Below are positions 8,957 to 18,152 of a stretch of DNA of 64,000 nucleotides, in pieces. How positions within the stretch are numbered: position 1 is the first letter of the stretch; every line of letters starts with the position of its first letter. This DNA comes from Algoriphagus limi (GTDB taxonomy: Bacteria; Bacteroidota; Bacteroidia; Cytophagales; Cyclobacteriaceae). Where the stretch lies: contig NZ_JANWGH010000001.1 of NCBI RefSeq assembly GCF_024919275.1, forward strand, positions 558,001 to 622,000. The letters run 5' to 3'. The translations under genes and the position numbers were made by a program. The notes under the pieces are model-generated. The model searched no databases. It worked only from the letters and a program-made list of their open reading frames with translations, and was not told the origin of the DNA.

Positions 8957-10174
8957 CTAGTGGAATTTTTTTACCTCCGGTGCAGCTGCCGTGGTCGAGA
9001 AGTCTTTTGTCAATCGCTCGGCATAATCATCCAATAATTCCAATACCCTTTCTCTGCTTTTTGATTTTACGATCAAACCAGCATGGTAGTCCAAAGGAAC
9101 TCGGAAGTAAATTTCCGGATCATTAAAACTGCTCAAATCAGGATTTTGGAATTTGGAAAGTGTTAAGACAATTCCTGCATAATTCTTCGCTGACTTGGGT
9201 AATTTGTATTCCTTTCCCTTTACCAAAGCATCTTCAATTTTTGCCCATTCAGACCAAAGGTTGATCTGTGTAGCAGCTTCTACCATTTCAGCTAGGTGAG
9301 CGCCGCCAACTCGGGAAGAGGTTTCTAAAAAATAGATTTTTCCATCTTCATGGCATTTGATGAATTCAGTATGGCTTGCTCCGGATTTAAGTCCAAAAGC
9401 TTTCATGATTGCTTTATTCGCCTTTTTGATTGCCTGCTCATCTTCTGAACCATACTCCAAATTTGCCGATCTGAAAATTCCTCCTCCCTGAGAAATTTCC
9501 ATTGGTGTAGCGAGGTATTTTGAAACGGTGAGGAATAGACTTTTTCCTTCCAAAATCAATCCATCCGCATGATACACATCCCCGGGCTTGAATTGCTCAA
9601 CCAAATAGTGTAAACGATTATCGCCCAATTCATGAATATGCTTCCAAAGATCTTCCTTGGTGTGAACTTTTATGATTCCATGCGCAGACGCTTCTGAACG
9701 GGGTTTTAGTACCCATGGAGCCTTTACATGGTCTGCGAATTGATTGATATCCTCATCATTGAAAAGTGGGGAGAAAGGAGGTACGTTAATTCCTGCATCC
9801 TGAGCTTTGATTCGCATGGCGAGCTTATCTCGGAAATAGCGACCCGTCGTTTGTCCCATTCCAGGAATTCGAAGGTTTTCTCGAAGGAATGTGGCTTTTT
9901 CTACATCATAATCATCCAATGCTACAATAGCATCAATCTTATGGTTTTTCATCAAGCCGCCAACTCCTTTTAGTAAGAGGTCCAAGTCCCAGTCCAGATC
10001 CTGACCAGGCATATAAAAAACCTCATCAATGTATTCATACGCCCAAGGGGAATCCTTCAGCTTTTCTGAGGTTACTAAAAAAACTTTATTGCCTTGCTTC
10101 TTGAGCGAAACCAAAAAAGCATTTCCTTTGAAATAATTGGAAATACAGAGAAAAGTATGATCTTGATTTTCCAT
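8957..10174 (-). CDS. ATP-grasp ligase-like protein
   Basis: 405 residues with the ATP-grasp layout: an N-terminal pre-ATP Rossmann-like part (about 1-110), the central ATP-binding part with APWVLKPRSEASAHGI (about residue 150), a PGDVYHADGLI beta segment, and the metal-binding region HTEFIKCHEDGKIYFLETSSRVGGAH (about 280) with the E...ETSSR arrangement typical of carboxylate-amine ligases. It should join a carboxylate to an amine or thiol with ATP, and the substrates cannot be read from sequence. It begins 1 nt after pepA and is the last gene of the leftward run that starts with aceK. Confidence 0.82.
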   Translation of the reverse strand: MENQDHTFLCISNYFKGNAFLVSLKKQGNKVFLVTSEKLKDSPWAYEYIDEVFYMPGQDLDWDLDLLLKGVGGLMKNHKIDAIVALDDYDVEKATFLRENLRIPGMGQTTGRYFRDKLAMRIKAQDAGINVPPFSPLFNDEDINQFADHVKAPWVLKPRSEASAHGIIKVHTKEDLWKHIHELGDNRLHYLVEQFKPGDVYHADGLILEGKSLFLTVSKYLATPMEISQGGGIFRSANLEYGSEDEQAIKKANKAIMKAFGLKSGASHTEFIKCHEDGKIYFLETSSRVGGAHLAEMVEAATQINLWSEWAKIEDALVKGKEYKLPKSAKNYAGIVLTLSKFQNPDLSSFNDPEIYFRVPLDYHAGLIVKSKSRERVLELLDDYAERLTKDFSTTAAAPEVKKFH

Positions 10175-10175
10175 G

Positions 10176-11597
10176 TTAAAGATGATTTTCTATCAAATTA
10201 AGCAATAAACCCACACCAAAGGCGGTTCCTGTTTTGCTTTTTGAGAATTCACTATCTCCAAAAGCTACGCCAGCTACATCCAAATGTGCCCAAGAAGGGT
10301 GGTCATTAGTAAAAGCCTGCAAAAAGGTTGCTGCTGTAATAGCCCCTGCGATGGGTTTTCCATGATAGTTTCGGATATCCGCTATTTCGCTATCCATTTC
10401 CTTGGCATATTCTTTCCAAATTGGCAAAGGCCAAGACTTTTCGCCGATTGCCATTCCGGCTTGCTGAATCTGTTCAGAAAGTTTATCGTCATTTGAGAAA
10501 AGTGCGGCACATTCGTAACCAAAAGTTCCAACAGCTGAACCTGTCAAGGTCGCAAAATCAATCAGGTGATCAGGCTTATATTTTTGATTTAAATAGGATA
10601 GACCATCCGCTAAAATCAATCGGCCTTCAGCATCAGTATCTACGATTTCTATAGATTTTCCGGAGTGACTTCCAATTACCTCGGAAGGAAGATAGGCATG
10701 CTGATCGACAGCATTTTCAACGGCAGGGACGACGGTAGTTAAATTTACTGGTAGCTTCAAACTTGCAATAACTTGAGTTGCAGCCAAAACAGCTGCCGCA
10801 CCTCCCATATCGGATTTCATATAATGCATGCCTTGGGTCTTGATATTCAAACCTCCCGTATCGAAAGTGACTCCTTTTCCAACCAATCCCACATGTTTGA
10901 AGGCATCGGGATGGCGATATTCCAAAATGATAAATCGAGGTTCCTTCACAGATCCTCTAGCAACTGCTAAAAAGGCCTCCAAACCTTCTTTTTTTGCCTT
11001 TTTGGTATCAAAAACTTGGACTTTTAATTCCTGACTTTTGGCTAATTCCTTGGCCCAATCAGCCAAGTATTCTGGAGTGAGAATATTGGGAGGGAGATCA
11101 ACCATTCGGAAAGCCTCGATTTTGGCAGCGAGAATTTTTTCTGCTCGATGTATAGCTTTTTTGCTCTCAGGCGAAGGATGATTAATTCCCACTTTAAGTT
11201 TTTGGAAATCATTCTTTTTGGTCTTTTTGAAAAAATCAGCTTGGTAAGAACCTAATCCCAAACCAACCAAAGCAGCTTCTATTTGAGAAGTAGTAAATGA
11301 ATCAGGAAAATCTAAAATGACCTGTTCTTTTACCATATCACCATTTTTTGAAAGAATTCTCCGAAAAGCCACTTCAATTTCTTTGTAGCTTGGATCTTCT
11401 CCTAGTCCCAATAACATGATCAAATTCTCTTCTGAGGGGAATGTGTACGTAGTGTCTTTTTTTCCGGAAAAAAGGGTCGATGGAAAAGTTAAATTTGGAA
11501 ATTTTTCTTTTAGAAATTCTTCACGTTGGTTTTCAAAAACGGGAAAAACAATCAGGCTTTCCTGATTAATTTTTTTTGGTTGGAATTGAAATTTCAT
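10176..11597 (-). CDS. pepA: Leucyl aminopeptidase (M17 family)
   Basis: 473 residues, normal for M17 aminopeptidases. The C-terminal catalytic domain carries the metal ligands and signature: GKGVTFDTGGLNIK (Lys and Asp ligands), MKSDMGGAAAVLA, and VDTDAEGRLILADGLSY, the M17 hallmark NTDAEGRL with Val-Asp in place of Asn. The first 160 residues form the less conserved N-terminal domain. It should release N-terminal residues from peptides as a cytoplasmic hexamer with two metal ions per active site. It lies 6 nt downstream of the esterase gene and 1 nt upstream of the ATP-grasp gene. Confidence 0.92.
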   Translation of the reverse strand: MKFQFQPKKINQESLIVFPVFENQREEFLKEKFPNLTFPSTLFSGKKDTTYTFPSEENLIMLLGLGEDPSYKEIEVAFRRILSKNGDMVKEQVILDFPDSFTTSQIEAALVGLGLGSYQADFFKKTKKNDFQKLKVGINHPSPESKKAIHRAEKILAAKIEAFRMVDLPPNILTPEYLADWAKELAKSQELKVQVFDTKKAKKEGLEAFLAVARGSVKEPRFIILEYRHPDAFKHVGLVGKGVTFDTGGLNIKTQGMHYMKSDMGGAAAVLAATQVIASLKLPVNLTTVVPAVENAVDQHAYLPSEVIGSHSGKSIEIVDTDAEGRLILADGLSYLNQKYKPDHLIDFATLTGSAVGTFGYECAALFSNDDKLSEQIQQAGMAIGEKSWPLPIWKEYAKEMDSEIADIRNYHGKPIAGAITAATFLQAFTNDHPSWAHLDVAGVAFGDSEFSKSKTGTAFGVGLLLNLIENHL

Positions 11598-11603
11598 AGT
11601 TGA

Positions 11604-12725
11604 TCAATCAGGTTTATCACTGAAAAATAGCCACTCAATGGCTTTAGGGAACTCATCGCTCCAGTATGTTTCATTGTGCTTTCCTTCCATGTTGATGGAA
11701 AGACGGATTTTCATTTTTCCTTGTAGACTTTCTCGTTTCAAAAGCCTTTTCCGCAATTTGGTTACATGGTTCACCATGGTTTCGCTTTCATCACCTCCAG
11801 CGTACAGATACATGTGGGTTTCTTGTGGCTCAAAAAAGTCCAAAAATCCCAGTTTAATCTTAGGAATCACCCAAAGTGAAGGGGAGAAAACCATTAATTT
11901 CCCAAAGACTTCCGGATATATCAGACCAGAGAAAATGCTGACAAGACCGCCCATTGAACTACCGCCTATACCTGTGAATTCTCGCTCAGGCTTGGTTCGA
12001 AAGGTTTTATCGACAAAAGGCTTCAATGTGTCGGTAATAAAACGGATATACTTTTTACCATGACCAACACCTAAAAGCGTCCTTCCTACATTATATTCTT
12101 GAATTCGCTCAGTTTCGGCATGTTCAATCGCAATGATGATAATTTTCCCGATTCCATAGTCGGACATCACCGCTAGTTTTTTATCGATCTGCCAATTGAA
12201 ATCTGACTTTTCATTGAACAGATTTTGAGCATCTTGGAGGTAAAGAACCGGGTAATGCTCATCACTTGTTTCGTAATCGTGTGGCAAAAGCGCCCAAATT
12301 TTCCGAGTCTTATTTAATTGGGGAATTTCAAATTCCTCTGATATCAAATGGATTTTTGGTAATTGACTAGGGCGATAAGGAAGCCAGTTGTGACGCCATT
12401 TCGCTACTTTTTCGGTTCGAACTAAATCGGAATCATTCCATGTTCGATTTGGCGTTTTATTACCATAGCGATCGATTTCAACCTCTGACCAATCACCCTT
12501 GGTAAATTTGTAAATCAATTCCCCTTCAAAAGCTTTTCCTTCAGGAAAGGTAAATTCATATCTCCCTTCCTTGATTTTTTCCATTCGGAATTTATAATCC
12601 TGGGTAGCCCAATTGTTGAAATTTCCCGCGATATACACAGGCCTATCATCATCATTTGGGGTGAGCAAAATGATTTTCTTGGTTTTAGTCGCTGTGGTAA
12701 AATCAGGTGATTGCGTGACTTTCAT
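11604..12725 (-). CDS. Esterase D-like alpha/beta hydrolase with N-terminal glycogen-binding-like domain
   Basis: 373 residues. Residues about 15-90 resemble an E-set/CBM48-type starch-binding fold (YIAGNFNNWATQDYKF, LIYKFTKGDWSEVE). The remainder is a putative esterase domain (Fes/EsteraseD type) with the nucleophile elbow GIGGSSMGG (about residue 240), VLYLQDAQNLF, and a late histidine in GKHNETYW. Such proteins hydrolyse esters of sugars or siderophores, and the substrate is not determinable here. No signal peptide is visible, so it is probably cytoplasmic. It lies 66 nt downstream of aceK. Confidence 0.82.
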   Translation of the reverse strand: MKVTQSPDFTTATKTKKIILLTPNDDDRPVYIAGNFNNWATQDYKFRMEKIKEGRYEFTFPEGKAFEGELIYKFTKGDWSEVEIDRYGNKTPNRTWNDSDLVRTEKVAKWRHNWLPYRPSQLPKIHLISEEFEIPQLNKTRKIWALLPHDYETSDEHYPVLYLQDAQNLFNEKSDFNWQIDKKLAVMSDYGIGKIIIIAIEHAETERIQEYNVGRTLLGVGHGKKYIRFITDTLKPFVDKTFRTKPEREFTGIGGSSMGGLVSIFSGLIYPEVFGKLMVFSPSLWVIPKIKLGFLDFFEPQETHMYLYAGGDESETMVNHVTKLRKRLLKRESLQGKMKIRLSINMEGKHNETYWSDEFPKAIEWLFFSDKPD

Positions 12726-12791
12726 GGATGGGATTTGGGATCAATCCAAGGGTGATATACAAAAATAGGTGTTGGGGATAGGAAAAAGAAA

Positions 12792-14516
12792 TTAAACTTT
12801 CTCTTGAGGCCTGAATCGAATTTCCTCCGGATAGGGGAAGGCATGTAGTAATTCCTTATTTCTAATTTTAGTTTGAATCTTCTGCCAATAAAGTGGATCA
12901 AAAAGTTTCTGATGGTAATCCAAAAAATGATCCTTCAAGTCAGGGCGACCGATCATCCAGCGTTTAAAATCTTCAGGGAATACATCATTCTTTGCGATAT
13001 CATACCAAGGCTCAGAAGCATAAATTTGCTCATAAGTTTCCGGTTTGGGTTTGACTCGGAAATTCATATCCGTTAAAAATTCGATTTCATCATAGTCATA
13101 AAAAATCACCCGGTTTTGACGAGTTAGACCAAAGTTCTTGGTCATCATATCTCCCGGGAAAATATTAGCCTGTGCCAACTGAAGGATGGCCCGACCATAG
13201 TCTTCTACAACATCCCAGCCTTTTTCTTTAGTACATCCTTCTAGATACAGATTGAGAGGTCGCATCTTTCTTTCTGTATACAGGTGTTTGATTATCAATT
13301 GGTTGTTTTGAATGTCCAATAAAGAGTTAGCGGTATTGCGAAGTTCCTTCATTAATTCCGGACTTACTCGATCCAAGGGGATATGAAAGTATTCAAACTC
13401 ATGGGTATCAGCCATTCTTCCGACTCGATCATGAAGGGAAACCAACTTGTATTTTTCCCGCACCTCCTGTCGAGTCATGTTTTTGGGTGGTTCGAAGTGG
13501 TCTTTGATGAGTTTGAATACCACATCAAAAGAAGGGAGTGTAAATACTGTCATTACCATTCCTTTGACTCCCGGAGCAACTACGAATTGGTCAGTGGAAG
13601 ATTGCAAATGATACAGGTAATCCCGATAAAAAAGAGTTTTCCCATGTTTGTTAAAACCAATGGCATTATACAATTCATGCGTCTTTTTGTGTGAAATAAC
13701 CGAACTCAAAAAGCCCACGATTTGGGAAGGAATTTCAGCGTCCACCATAAAATAGGAGCGGGTGAAACTGAAAAGGTGACTCATGATATTTCGGTCAAAA
13801 ATCAACGTATCTACAAAAACACCTTTTTCTCCGTGCATAAGCGGTATAATAAAAGGCATCCATTTATGGCCCACGTAGGTTCTTCCGATCAAGTATGCTG
13901 CTTTATTTCGGTAAAAGACAGGTTTGAGAATTTCTGTTTTGGTTTCAGGACCAGGGTTATACCGAGTAAGGATGACCTCTCTTACGCTTTTGATTAGAAA
14001 TTGCACATCCTCTTCTTTATTAAGAAAAGGGACGCCAGGATCGAAATCATCCAATATTTTTCGAATGATGGGCTCCAAACCCATTTGGCTTGGATATGTA
14101 TGAACTAAGTGGCTGTTTTCTCTCCATTTGCAGATTTGGTAGCCCTCCATAACATACATGAGTTCTTCATCTATGGACATACCCGGAAAGGCCTTTCGAA
14201 TCACCGAATTAAAAAAAGTCTCTGCCAATTCAACATCGGGACGGTCAGCAATCATGGATTGATATTCCTTTCGAATCAGTTTCCAGATCTCACGATTTGC
14301 CGCATCTTCACCGAGCATTTCATTGAATTCAGCAACCAATTGAAAAAGAAGATCCTTGTAGAGTCTTAATCTTTGCCGGTGATTAAGTTGCATCATCACC
14401 CAATTCCTCTCCCTGAAATATTGGGGAGCTAACCTCGTGTAGATTTTGAAGCTGCGGATATAACTTTCAAATCCCGAGTAAATTTTTTGGGCTAATGGAA
14501 GAGCTCTTTTGGGCAT
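12792..14516 (-). CDS. aceK: Isocitrate dehydrogenase kinase/phosphatase
   Basis: 574 residues, close to the 578 of the E. coli enzyme. The unusual AceK ATP loop is present as APGVKGM (residues 314-320). It is followed by LHDRVGRMADT (361-371), which holds catalytic Asp residues, and KNFGLTRQNRVIFYDYDEI (from 460). AceK reversibly phosphorylates isocitrate dehydrogenase to divert isocitrate into the glyoxylate shunt during growth on acetate or fatty acids. Isocitrate lyase and malate synthase are not in the window, so aceK is separated from its usual ace operon partners. It heads a leftward run with an esterase, pepA and an ATP-grasp protein. Confidence 0.94.
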   Translation of the reverse strand: MPKRALPLAQKIYSGFESYIRSFKIYTRLAPQYFRERNWVMMQLNHRQRLRLYKDLLFQLVAEFNEMLGEDAANREIWKLIRKEYQSMIADRPDVELAETFFNSVIRKAFPGMSIDEELMYVMEGYQICKWRENSHLVHTYPSQMGLEPIIRKILDDFDPGVPFLNKEEDVQFLIKSVREVILTRYNPGPETKTEILKPVFYRNKAAYLIGRTYVGHKWMPFIIPLMHGEKGVFVDTLIFDRNIMSHLFSFTRSYFMVDAEIPSQIVGFLSSVISHKKTHELYNAIGFNKHGKTLFYRDYLYHLQSSTDQFVVAPGVKGMVMTVFTLPSFDVVFKLIKDHFEPPKNMTRQEVREKYKLVSLHDRVGRMADTHEFEYFHIPLDRVSPELMKELRNTANSLLDIQNNQLIIKHLYTERKMRPLNLYLEGCTKEKGWDVVEDYGRAILQLAQANIFPGDMMTKNFGLTRQNRVIFYDYDEIEFLTDMNFRVKPKPETYEQIYASEPWYDIAKNDVFPEDFKRWMIGRPDLKDHFLDYHQKLFDPLYWQKIQTKIRNKELLHAFPYPEEIRFRPQEKV

Positions 14517-14760
14517 AGTGCAAATAGCTGATTTTTGACAAGAATTGAAAAAGATTCAAAATCAGGATGTCAAATTTTGATGGGGTAGGAATAGAGAGGA
14601 AAAATCATGCACACGATTGCATAAAATTGCTGCTCTTTTTCAGTGAAAACTTTTTTCAAAAAAGTAAAAAATAATTTTCCCTCTTTAGGCTTGATTTTAA
14701 ACGATTTAAATCAAAAAAACGGCGGAAAATAAAATTTTGAAAATCTTTCGCAATCGATTG
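14517..14760. other. AT-rich intergenic region upstream of aceK
   Basis: No credible ORF or repeat. It presumably carries the leftward aceK promoter, but no clear TAnnTTTG box was found on that strand. Confidence 0.4.
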
Positions 14761-14878
14761 TTTGGAGTAATAGAAAACATTTTCTACTTTTCGCCAGTAT
14801 TCATAATCGAATATCTACAATAGGTTTAATAGGTTTGAGAGCAGGAAAAGGTCGGGTCAATAGCCCGACCTTTTTTAT
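14761..14878 (+). ncRNA. Candidate small RNA (orphan promoter plus terminator)
   Basis: TTTG at 14761-14764, a 20-nt spacer and TACTTTTC at 14785-14792 form a near-consensus Bacteroidota promoter whose start would be near 14799. About 50 nt downstream is a strong hairpin (AAAAGGTCGGG paired with CCCGACCTTTT, about 14847-14873) followed by a T run. There is no ORF between them and the next rightward gene is over 800 nt away, so the predicted product is an RNA of about 80 nt. The hairpin could instead, or also, end leftward transcription from the lipoprotein gene at 14959-15393. The call is inference from signals only. Confidence 0.35.
14847..14878. terminator. Bidirectional-capable terminator hairpin
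   Basis: The stem AGGTCGGG / CCCGACCT with a short loop has T-rich sequence on the right and A-rich sequence on the left, so it could act for either strand. Confidence 0.7.
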
Positions 14879-14958
14879 TACCAAATTCCCATATCTTCCT
14901 CTCTTAAAAATGGGTGCATTTTCCTTAAAATTTAGCCATTTCATTCGATCATATTACT

Positions 14959-15393
14959 TTATAATACGGGGCCCATACTTAGATCAATTGTTGACATATA
15001 AATTATAAATCCAATCAAAACAGTAGCAGGAATTCCTATGGAAATAAAATAGTTTGTTCGAAAAACCTTTAACGTTTCCACCTGATCCATAGGAATCTCA
15101 AATGGTGTTTTGATAATATTTTGCTTTTTCTCTGAGGCTGTTTGAATCACATTCGTATAAATTGTTTCTCTTGTATGAGATAAATACTCCAAATCATATT
15201 CCTCCCCATCTTGTAAAAAGACTTTTATTCTCTCATTTGCTTTTACTTGGTCTAATTGCAAATCCAGTTTTTCTTGTTGACTTAAGCTTTTTTGAGATTC
15301 ACTGGTACTATTTCCCAGGGACTGATAAGTCTTACAAGCTTGAAAATGTCCGAAAAGCATAAGTGCTAGGATGATTTTTAGGAAAGTTTTCAT
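14959..15393 (-). CDS. CKTYQ-family lipoprotein with C-terminal membrane helix (copy 1 of 3)
   Basis: 144 residues. It starts with a lipoprotein signal (MKTFLKIILALMLFGHFQAC) whose lipobox Cys is followed by KTYQ. The middle region holds a basic/acidic segment and a short beta motif (FLQDGEEYDLEYLSHTRETI). The C-terminus has one hydrophobic helix (YFISIGIPATVLIGFIIYM). Two related proteins with the same CKTYQ start, the same LEKD/ANERIK(V/I)-x-S/Q-x-G-x-E-x-x-L core and the same C-terminal helix lie at 38289-38711 and 38746-39162. The family appears to be an anchored outer- or inner-membrane lipoprotein of unknown function. Confidence 0.75.
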   Translation of the reverse strand: MKTFLKIILALMLFGHFQACKTYQSLGNSTSESQKSLSQQEKLDLQLDQVKANERIKVFLQDGEEYDLEYLSHTRETIYTNVIQTASEKKQNIIKTPFEIPMDQVETLKVFRTNYFISIGIPATVLIGFIIYMSTIDLSMGPVL

Positions 15394-15725
15394 CTTTTTC
15401 CGGTATAATGTTTAGTCTCCCATCTACATAGAATTTTTAAGGAAAAGAATGGATATGTAGCTATTCAAATTTTCCCAACCGGCTCCAGCTTTTTTATGGA
15501 TTTTGGCTATCTATTAATCCATAGTGTTTCATTTGTTTGGATTAAGTATTCAAAAATTTCAGATCAAATCATATGATATGGAATACGTTGTAAGGTGATT
15601 AAAATCAGAGTTTTAAGTTTATGTTATTCCTTTTGACCACTAATCAAACCCAAATAAAAATTTTGAAAAATTTGGATGTTTTTTGAGGTGAAACTTTATT
15701 GAGAAATTATTCGACTTACTATTTA
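15394..15725. other. AT-rich intergenic region between divergent genes
   Basis: No ORF, repeat or strong hairpin was recognised. It should hold the promoters for the leftward lipoprotein and the rightward Nudix gene, but neither has a clean TTTG/TAnnTTTG pair. Confidence 0.4.
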
Positions 15726-16358
15726 ATGACCCACTCTGAAATCGTCAATTTTCTTCAAGATCGCTTGGCAAGCGAACTTCCAGGTCAAGTGGCTCATTTA
15801 GAAATGGCACCCCAGCCAGTGGACATGAGACGTTTTCAACCTAAGGTTCCGGAAAGTCATCGTAAAGGAGCGGTTCTCTTGCTGCTTTATCCCACAGAGG
15901 AAGGAGTGATGTTTCCATTGATCAAGCGACCTGTTTATCCCGGCGTGCATAGTGGTCAAATTGCCCTTCCTGGTGGAAAAATGGATGAAGAAGATGAGAA
16001 TATCATCTATACAGCTTTGCGTGAGGCAGAAGAGGAAGTAGCTGTAAATAAAGGAAAGATCGAAATTTTGGGGCAATTGAGTGATTTATATATCCCAACC
16101 TCCAATTTCCTGGTGACTCCAGTATTAGGAAGCATTTCTGAAATACCAGATTTTGTTCCTGAGGAACGGGAAGTTGATTCCATTTTACCAACCGGATTGG
16201 ATTTACTCTTGGAGCCAACTCGGAGGAAAAGGACCCTTCTCAAACTCGACAACAACCTTAATTTGGATACACCTTATTTTGATTTGCATGGGGAGATTGT
16301 TTGGGGAGCGACTGCTATGATATTAAGTGAGTTGTCCCACTTGCTTCAAAGAGCTTGA
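15726..16358 (+). CDS. Nudix hydrolase, CoA pyrophosphatase type
   Basis: 210 residues from ATG 15726; an upstream alternative start at 15699 would add nine residues. The Nudix box is intact (GGKMDEEDENIIYTALREAEEEV, shown here only as the G-x5-E-x7-REAEEE pattern around residues 83-105). Just before it is the CoA-pyrophosphatase hallmark RPVYPGVHSGQIALPGG. These enzymes cleave CoA or acyl-CoA to phosphopantetheine and 3',5'-ADP using Mg2+. The next gene begins 61 nt later with its own ribosome-binding site. Confidence 0.88.
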   Translation: MTHSEIVNFLQDRLASELPGQVAHLEMAPQPVDMRRFQPKVPESHRKGAVLLLLYPTEEGVMFPLIKRPVYPGVHSGQIALPGGKMDEEDENIIYTALREAEEEVAVNKGKIEILGQLSDLYIPTSNFLVTPVLGSISEIPDFVPEEREVDSILPTGLDLLLEPTRRKRTLLKLDNNLNLDTPYFDLHGEIVWGATAMILSELSHLLQRA

Positions 16359-16419
16359 TTTTTTGTGTTGGGCTTTTGCCCAATTGTTGGTATTGTTGCA
16401 AGGAGATCAACTTGGAATT

Positions 16420-17673
16420 ATGGAATCAACGCAACCCCTTATTACCAATGATGCCATCGTGTTTGGGCTTTTACTGGCAATTTTAGCACTTGTTTTTAGC
16501 ACTGCTTCCAGTAAGAATAAGTTCTTTCAGAAGTTTTATCGGGTGGTTCCTACAGTTTTACTATGCTATTTCATTCCTGCGGTTTTCAATTCCTTGGGAA
16601 TCATTTCAGGAGAATCTTCCCGCTTATATTTTGTAGCAAGTCGCTATTTGCTTCCAGCATCCCTCGTTTTGTTTACCCTTAGCATTGATCTCAAAGGGAT
16701 TCTAAAATTGGGTCCAAAGGCATTAACCATGTTTTTGGCTGGTACCTTGGGAATTATGTTGGGAGGACCGATGGCTTTGTTTACCGTTGGACTGATTCAA
16801 CCCGATGTTTTAGGAGGAAGTGGGCCAATGGAAATTTGGCGTGGATTGGCCACAATTGCAGGTTCTTGGATCGGGGGAGGAGCAAATCAGACGGCTATGT
16901 TGGAAGTGTTTGAAGCGGACGCAGACTTGTTTGCTCAAATGATTGCGGTGGATGTTTTGGTTGCCAATTTATGGATGGCCTTTTTACTGTATTGGGCAGC
17001 CAAACCAGAAAAGCTGGATAAATTATTCAAAGCTGATACTTCCGCCATCTATGAACTTCGGGATAAAATTGCTGATTTTCGATCTAAAATCATGCGGATT
17101 CCCACACTCTCGGATAGTATGGTGATCTTGGGAGTTGCTTTTGGAATAACCGGTATTTCCCATTTGATAGCGGATACATTAGCTCCTTTCATCGGGGAAA
17201 ATTATCCTCAATTGAAGGATTACTCTTTGGATTCCACTTTTTTCTGGATTGTTGTGGTTGCTACCACGGCAGGTTTGGGTTTGTCTTTCACCAAGGCTAG
17301 AAACTTGGAGGGAGCGGGAGCCTCCCGGTTTGGATCTGTCTTTTTATACATTTTGGTTGCCACCATTGGAATGCAGATGGATCTGGGAGCTGTGCTAGAT
17401 AATCCCATTCTCTTCGTCATCGGTATATTGTGGATGTTCTTCCATATCCTGATTATGTTGTTGGTAGCTTGGATTATCAAAGCTCCTTTCTTCTATGTAG
17501 CTGTGGGATCCCAGGCAAATGTCGGCGGGGCTGCATCAGCACCAATTGTGGCAGGAGCATTTGATGCTTCTTTAGCTCCTGTGGGAGTTTTGCTAGCTGT
17601 GCTTGGGTATGCAGTAGGAACCTATGGGGCCTATCTATGTGGCTTAATGATGCAGGCTGTTTCAGGTATGTAA
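16420..17673 (+). CDS. DUF819 family integral membrane protein
   Basis: 417 residues from ATG 16420, which is preceded by an AAGGAGAT ribosome-binding site. The in-frame codon at 16327 overlaps the Nudix gene and yields a non-homologous leader, so it was rejected. About ten membrane helices are visible, with conserved Gly-rich stretches such as GSWIGGGANQTAMLEVF (near 150) and GSQANVGGAASAPIVAGAF near the C-terminus. The duplicated layout of inverted halves is typical of transporters. The family (YjcL-like) is suggested to transport small substrates, but none is established. Confidence 0.85.
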   Translation: MESTQPLITNDAIVFGLLLAILALVFSTASSKNKFFQKFYRVVPTVLLCYFIPAVFNSLGIISGESSRLYFVASRYLLPASLVLFTLSIDLKGILKLGPKALTMFLAGTLGIMLGGPMALFTVGLIQPDVLGGSGPMEIWRGLATIAGSWIGGGANQTAMLEVFEADADLFAQMIAVDVLVANLWMAFLLYWAAKPEKLDKLFKADTSAIYELRDKIADFRSKIMRIPTLSDSMVILGVAFGITGISHLIADTLAPFIGENYPQLKDYSLDSTFFWIVVVATTAGLGLSFTKARNLEGAGASRFGSVFLYILVATIGMQMDLGAVLDNPILFVIGILWMFFHILIMLLVAWIIKAPFFYVAVGSQANVGGAASAPIVAGAFDASLAPVGVLLAVLGYAVGTYGAYLCGLMMQAVSGM

Positions 17674-17688
17674 TTCAAAAGGTTTGCA

Positions 17689-17940
17689 ATGAGACATAAG
17701 CGGGAATTGGTATTTATCTGTACAGGTTCTGATTGTAAAAAAGCAGGGGCTAAGTCTATCAAAAAACAACTTAAAGAGGATTTAAAATCCGGTCCATTAA
17801 AAGGTCATTGTAAACTGATCCAAACCAAATGCATGGATTTTTGTAAATCTGCTCCTGTAGTTATTGTGGGTGATCATTTTTGTAAAAAAACCGATTCGGA
17901 GAAAGTTCTAAGCATACTTTCCAAAGGAACCCAAAAGTAA
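17689..17940 (+). CDS. Thioredoxin-fold (2Fe-2S) ferredoxin-like protein
   Basis: 83 residues. Cysteines are spaced as in thioredoxin-like 2Fe-2S ferredoxins: CTGSDCKKAG near residue 11 and CKLIQTKCMDFCKSAP near residue 41, with one further Cys in DHFCKK. It likely carries one electron as a small soluble redox protein. It follows the DUF819 gene by 15 nt and is probably cotranscribed with it, which hints at a functional link that cannot be resolved here. Confidence 0.82.
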   Translation: MRHKRELVFICTGSDCKKAGAKSIKKQLKEDLKSGPLKGHCKLIQTKCMDFCKSAPVVIVGDHFCKKTDSEKVLSILSKGTQK

Positions 17941-18037
17941 GAAGCTTCTAAGCTTTTCAATTTAAAGAAACCCTGTTTTCTTTTTCTCTTTATTTAAAGG
18001 AATCCCTATAAACTTCATAAACTATAGTAATAGAAAA

Positions 18038-18055
18038 ATACGTCATTTGACGTAT
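18038..18055. promoter_or_regulatory. Perfect palindrome, possible operator
   Basis: ATACGTCA, a TT spacer and TGACGTAT form a perfect 8-bp inverted repeat located 98 nt upstream of the 18153 gene. There is no T run after it, so it is more like a protein-binding site than a terminator. No regulator is identified. Confidence 0.3.
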
Positions 18056-18152
18056 AGTTAGTTGATATGCTTGTATCATAATTTTAGGTCAAAAAATAAG
18101 AATCAAAACCTATCTTTTTATTTCCTAATCAGTCAAACAAATCAACTTACTT

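Noticed and set aside
11638..12063. Plus-strand open frame inside the esterase gene
   Set aside because: Antisense shadow of the alpha/beta hydrolase.
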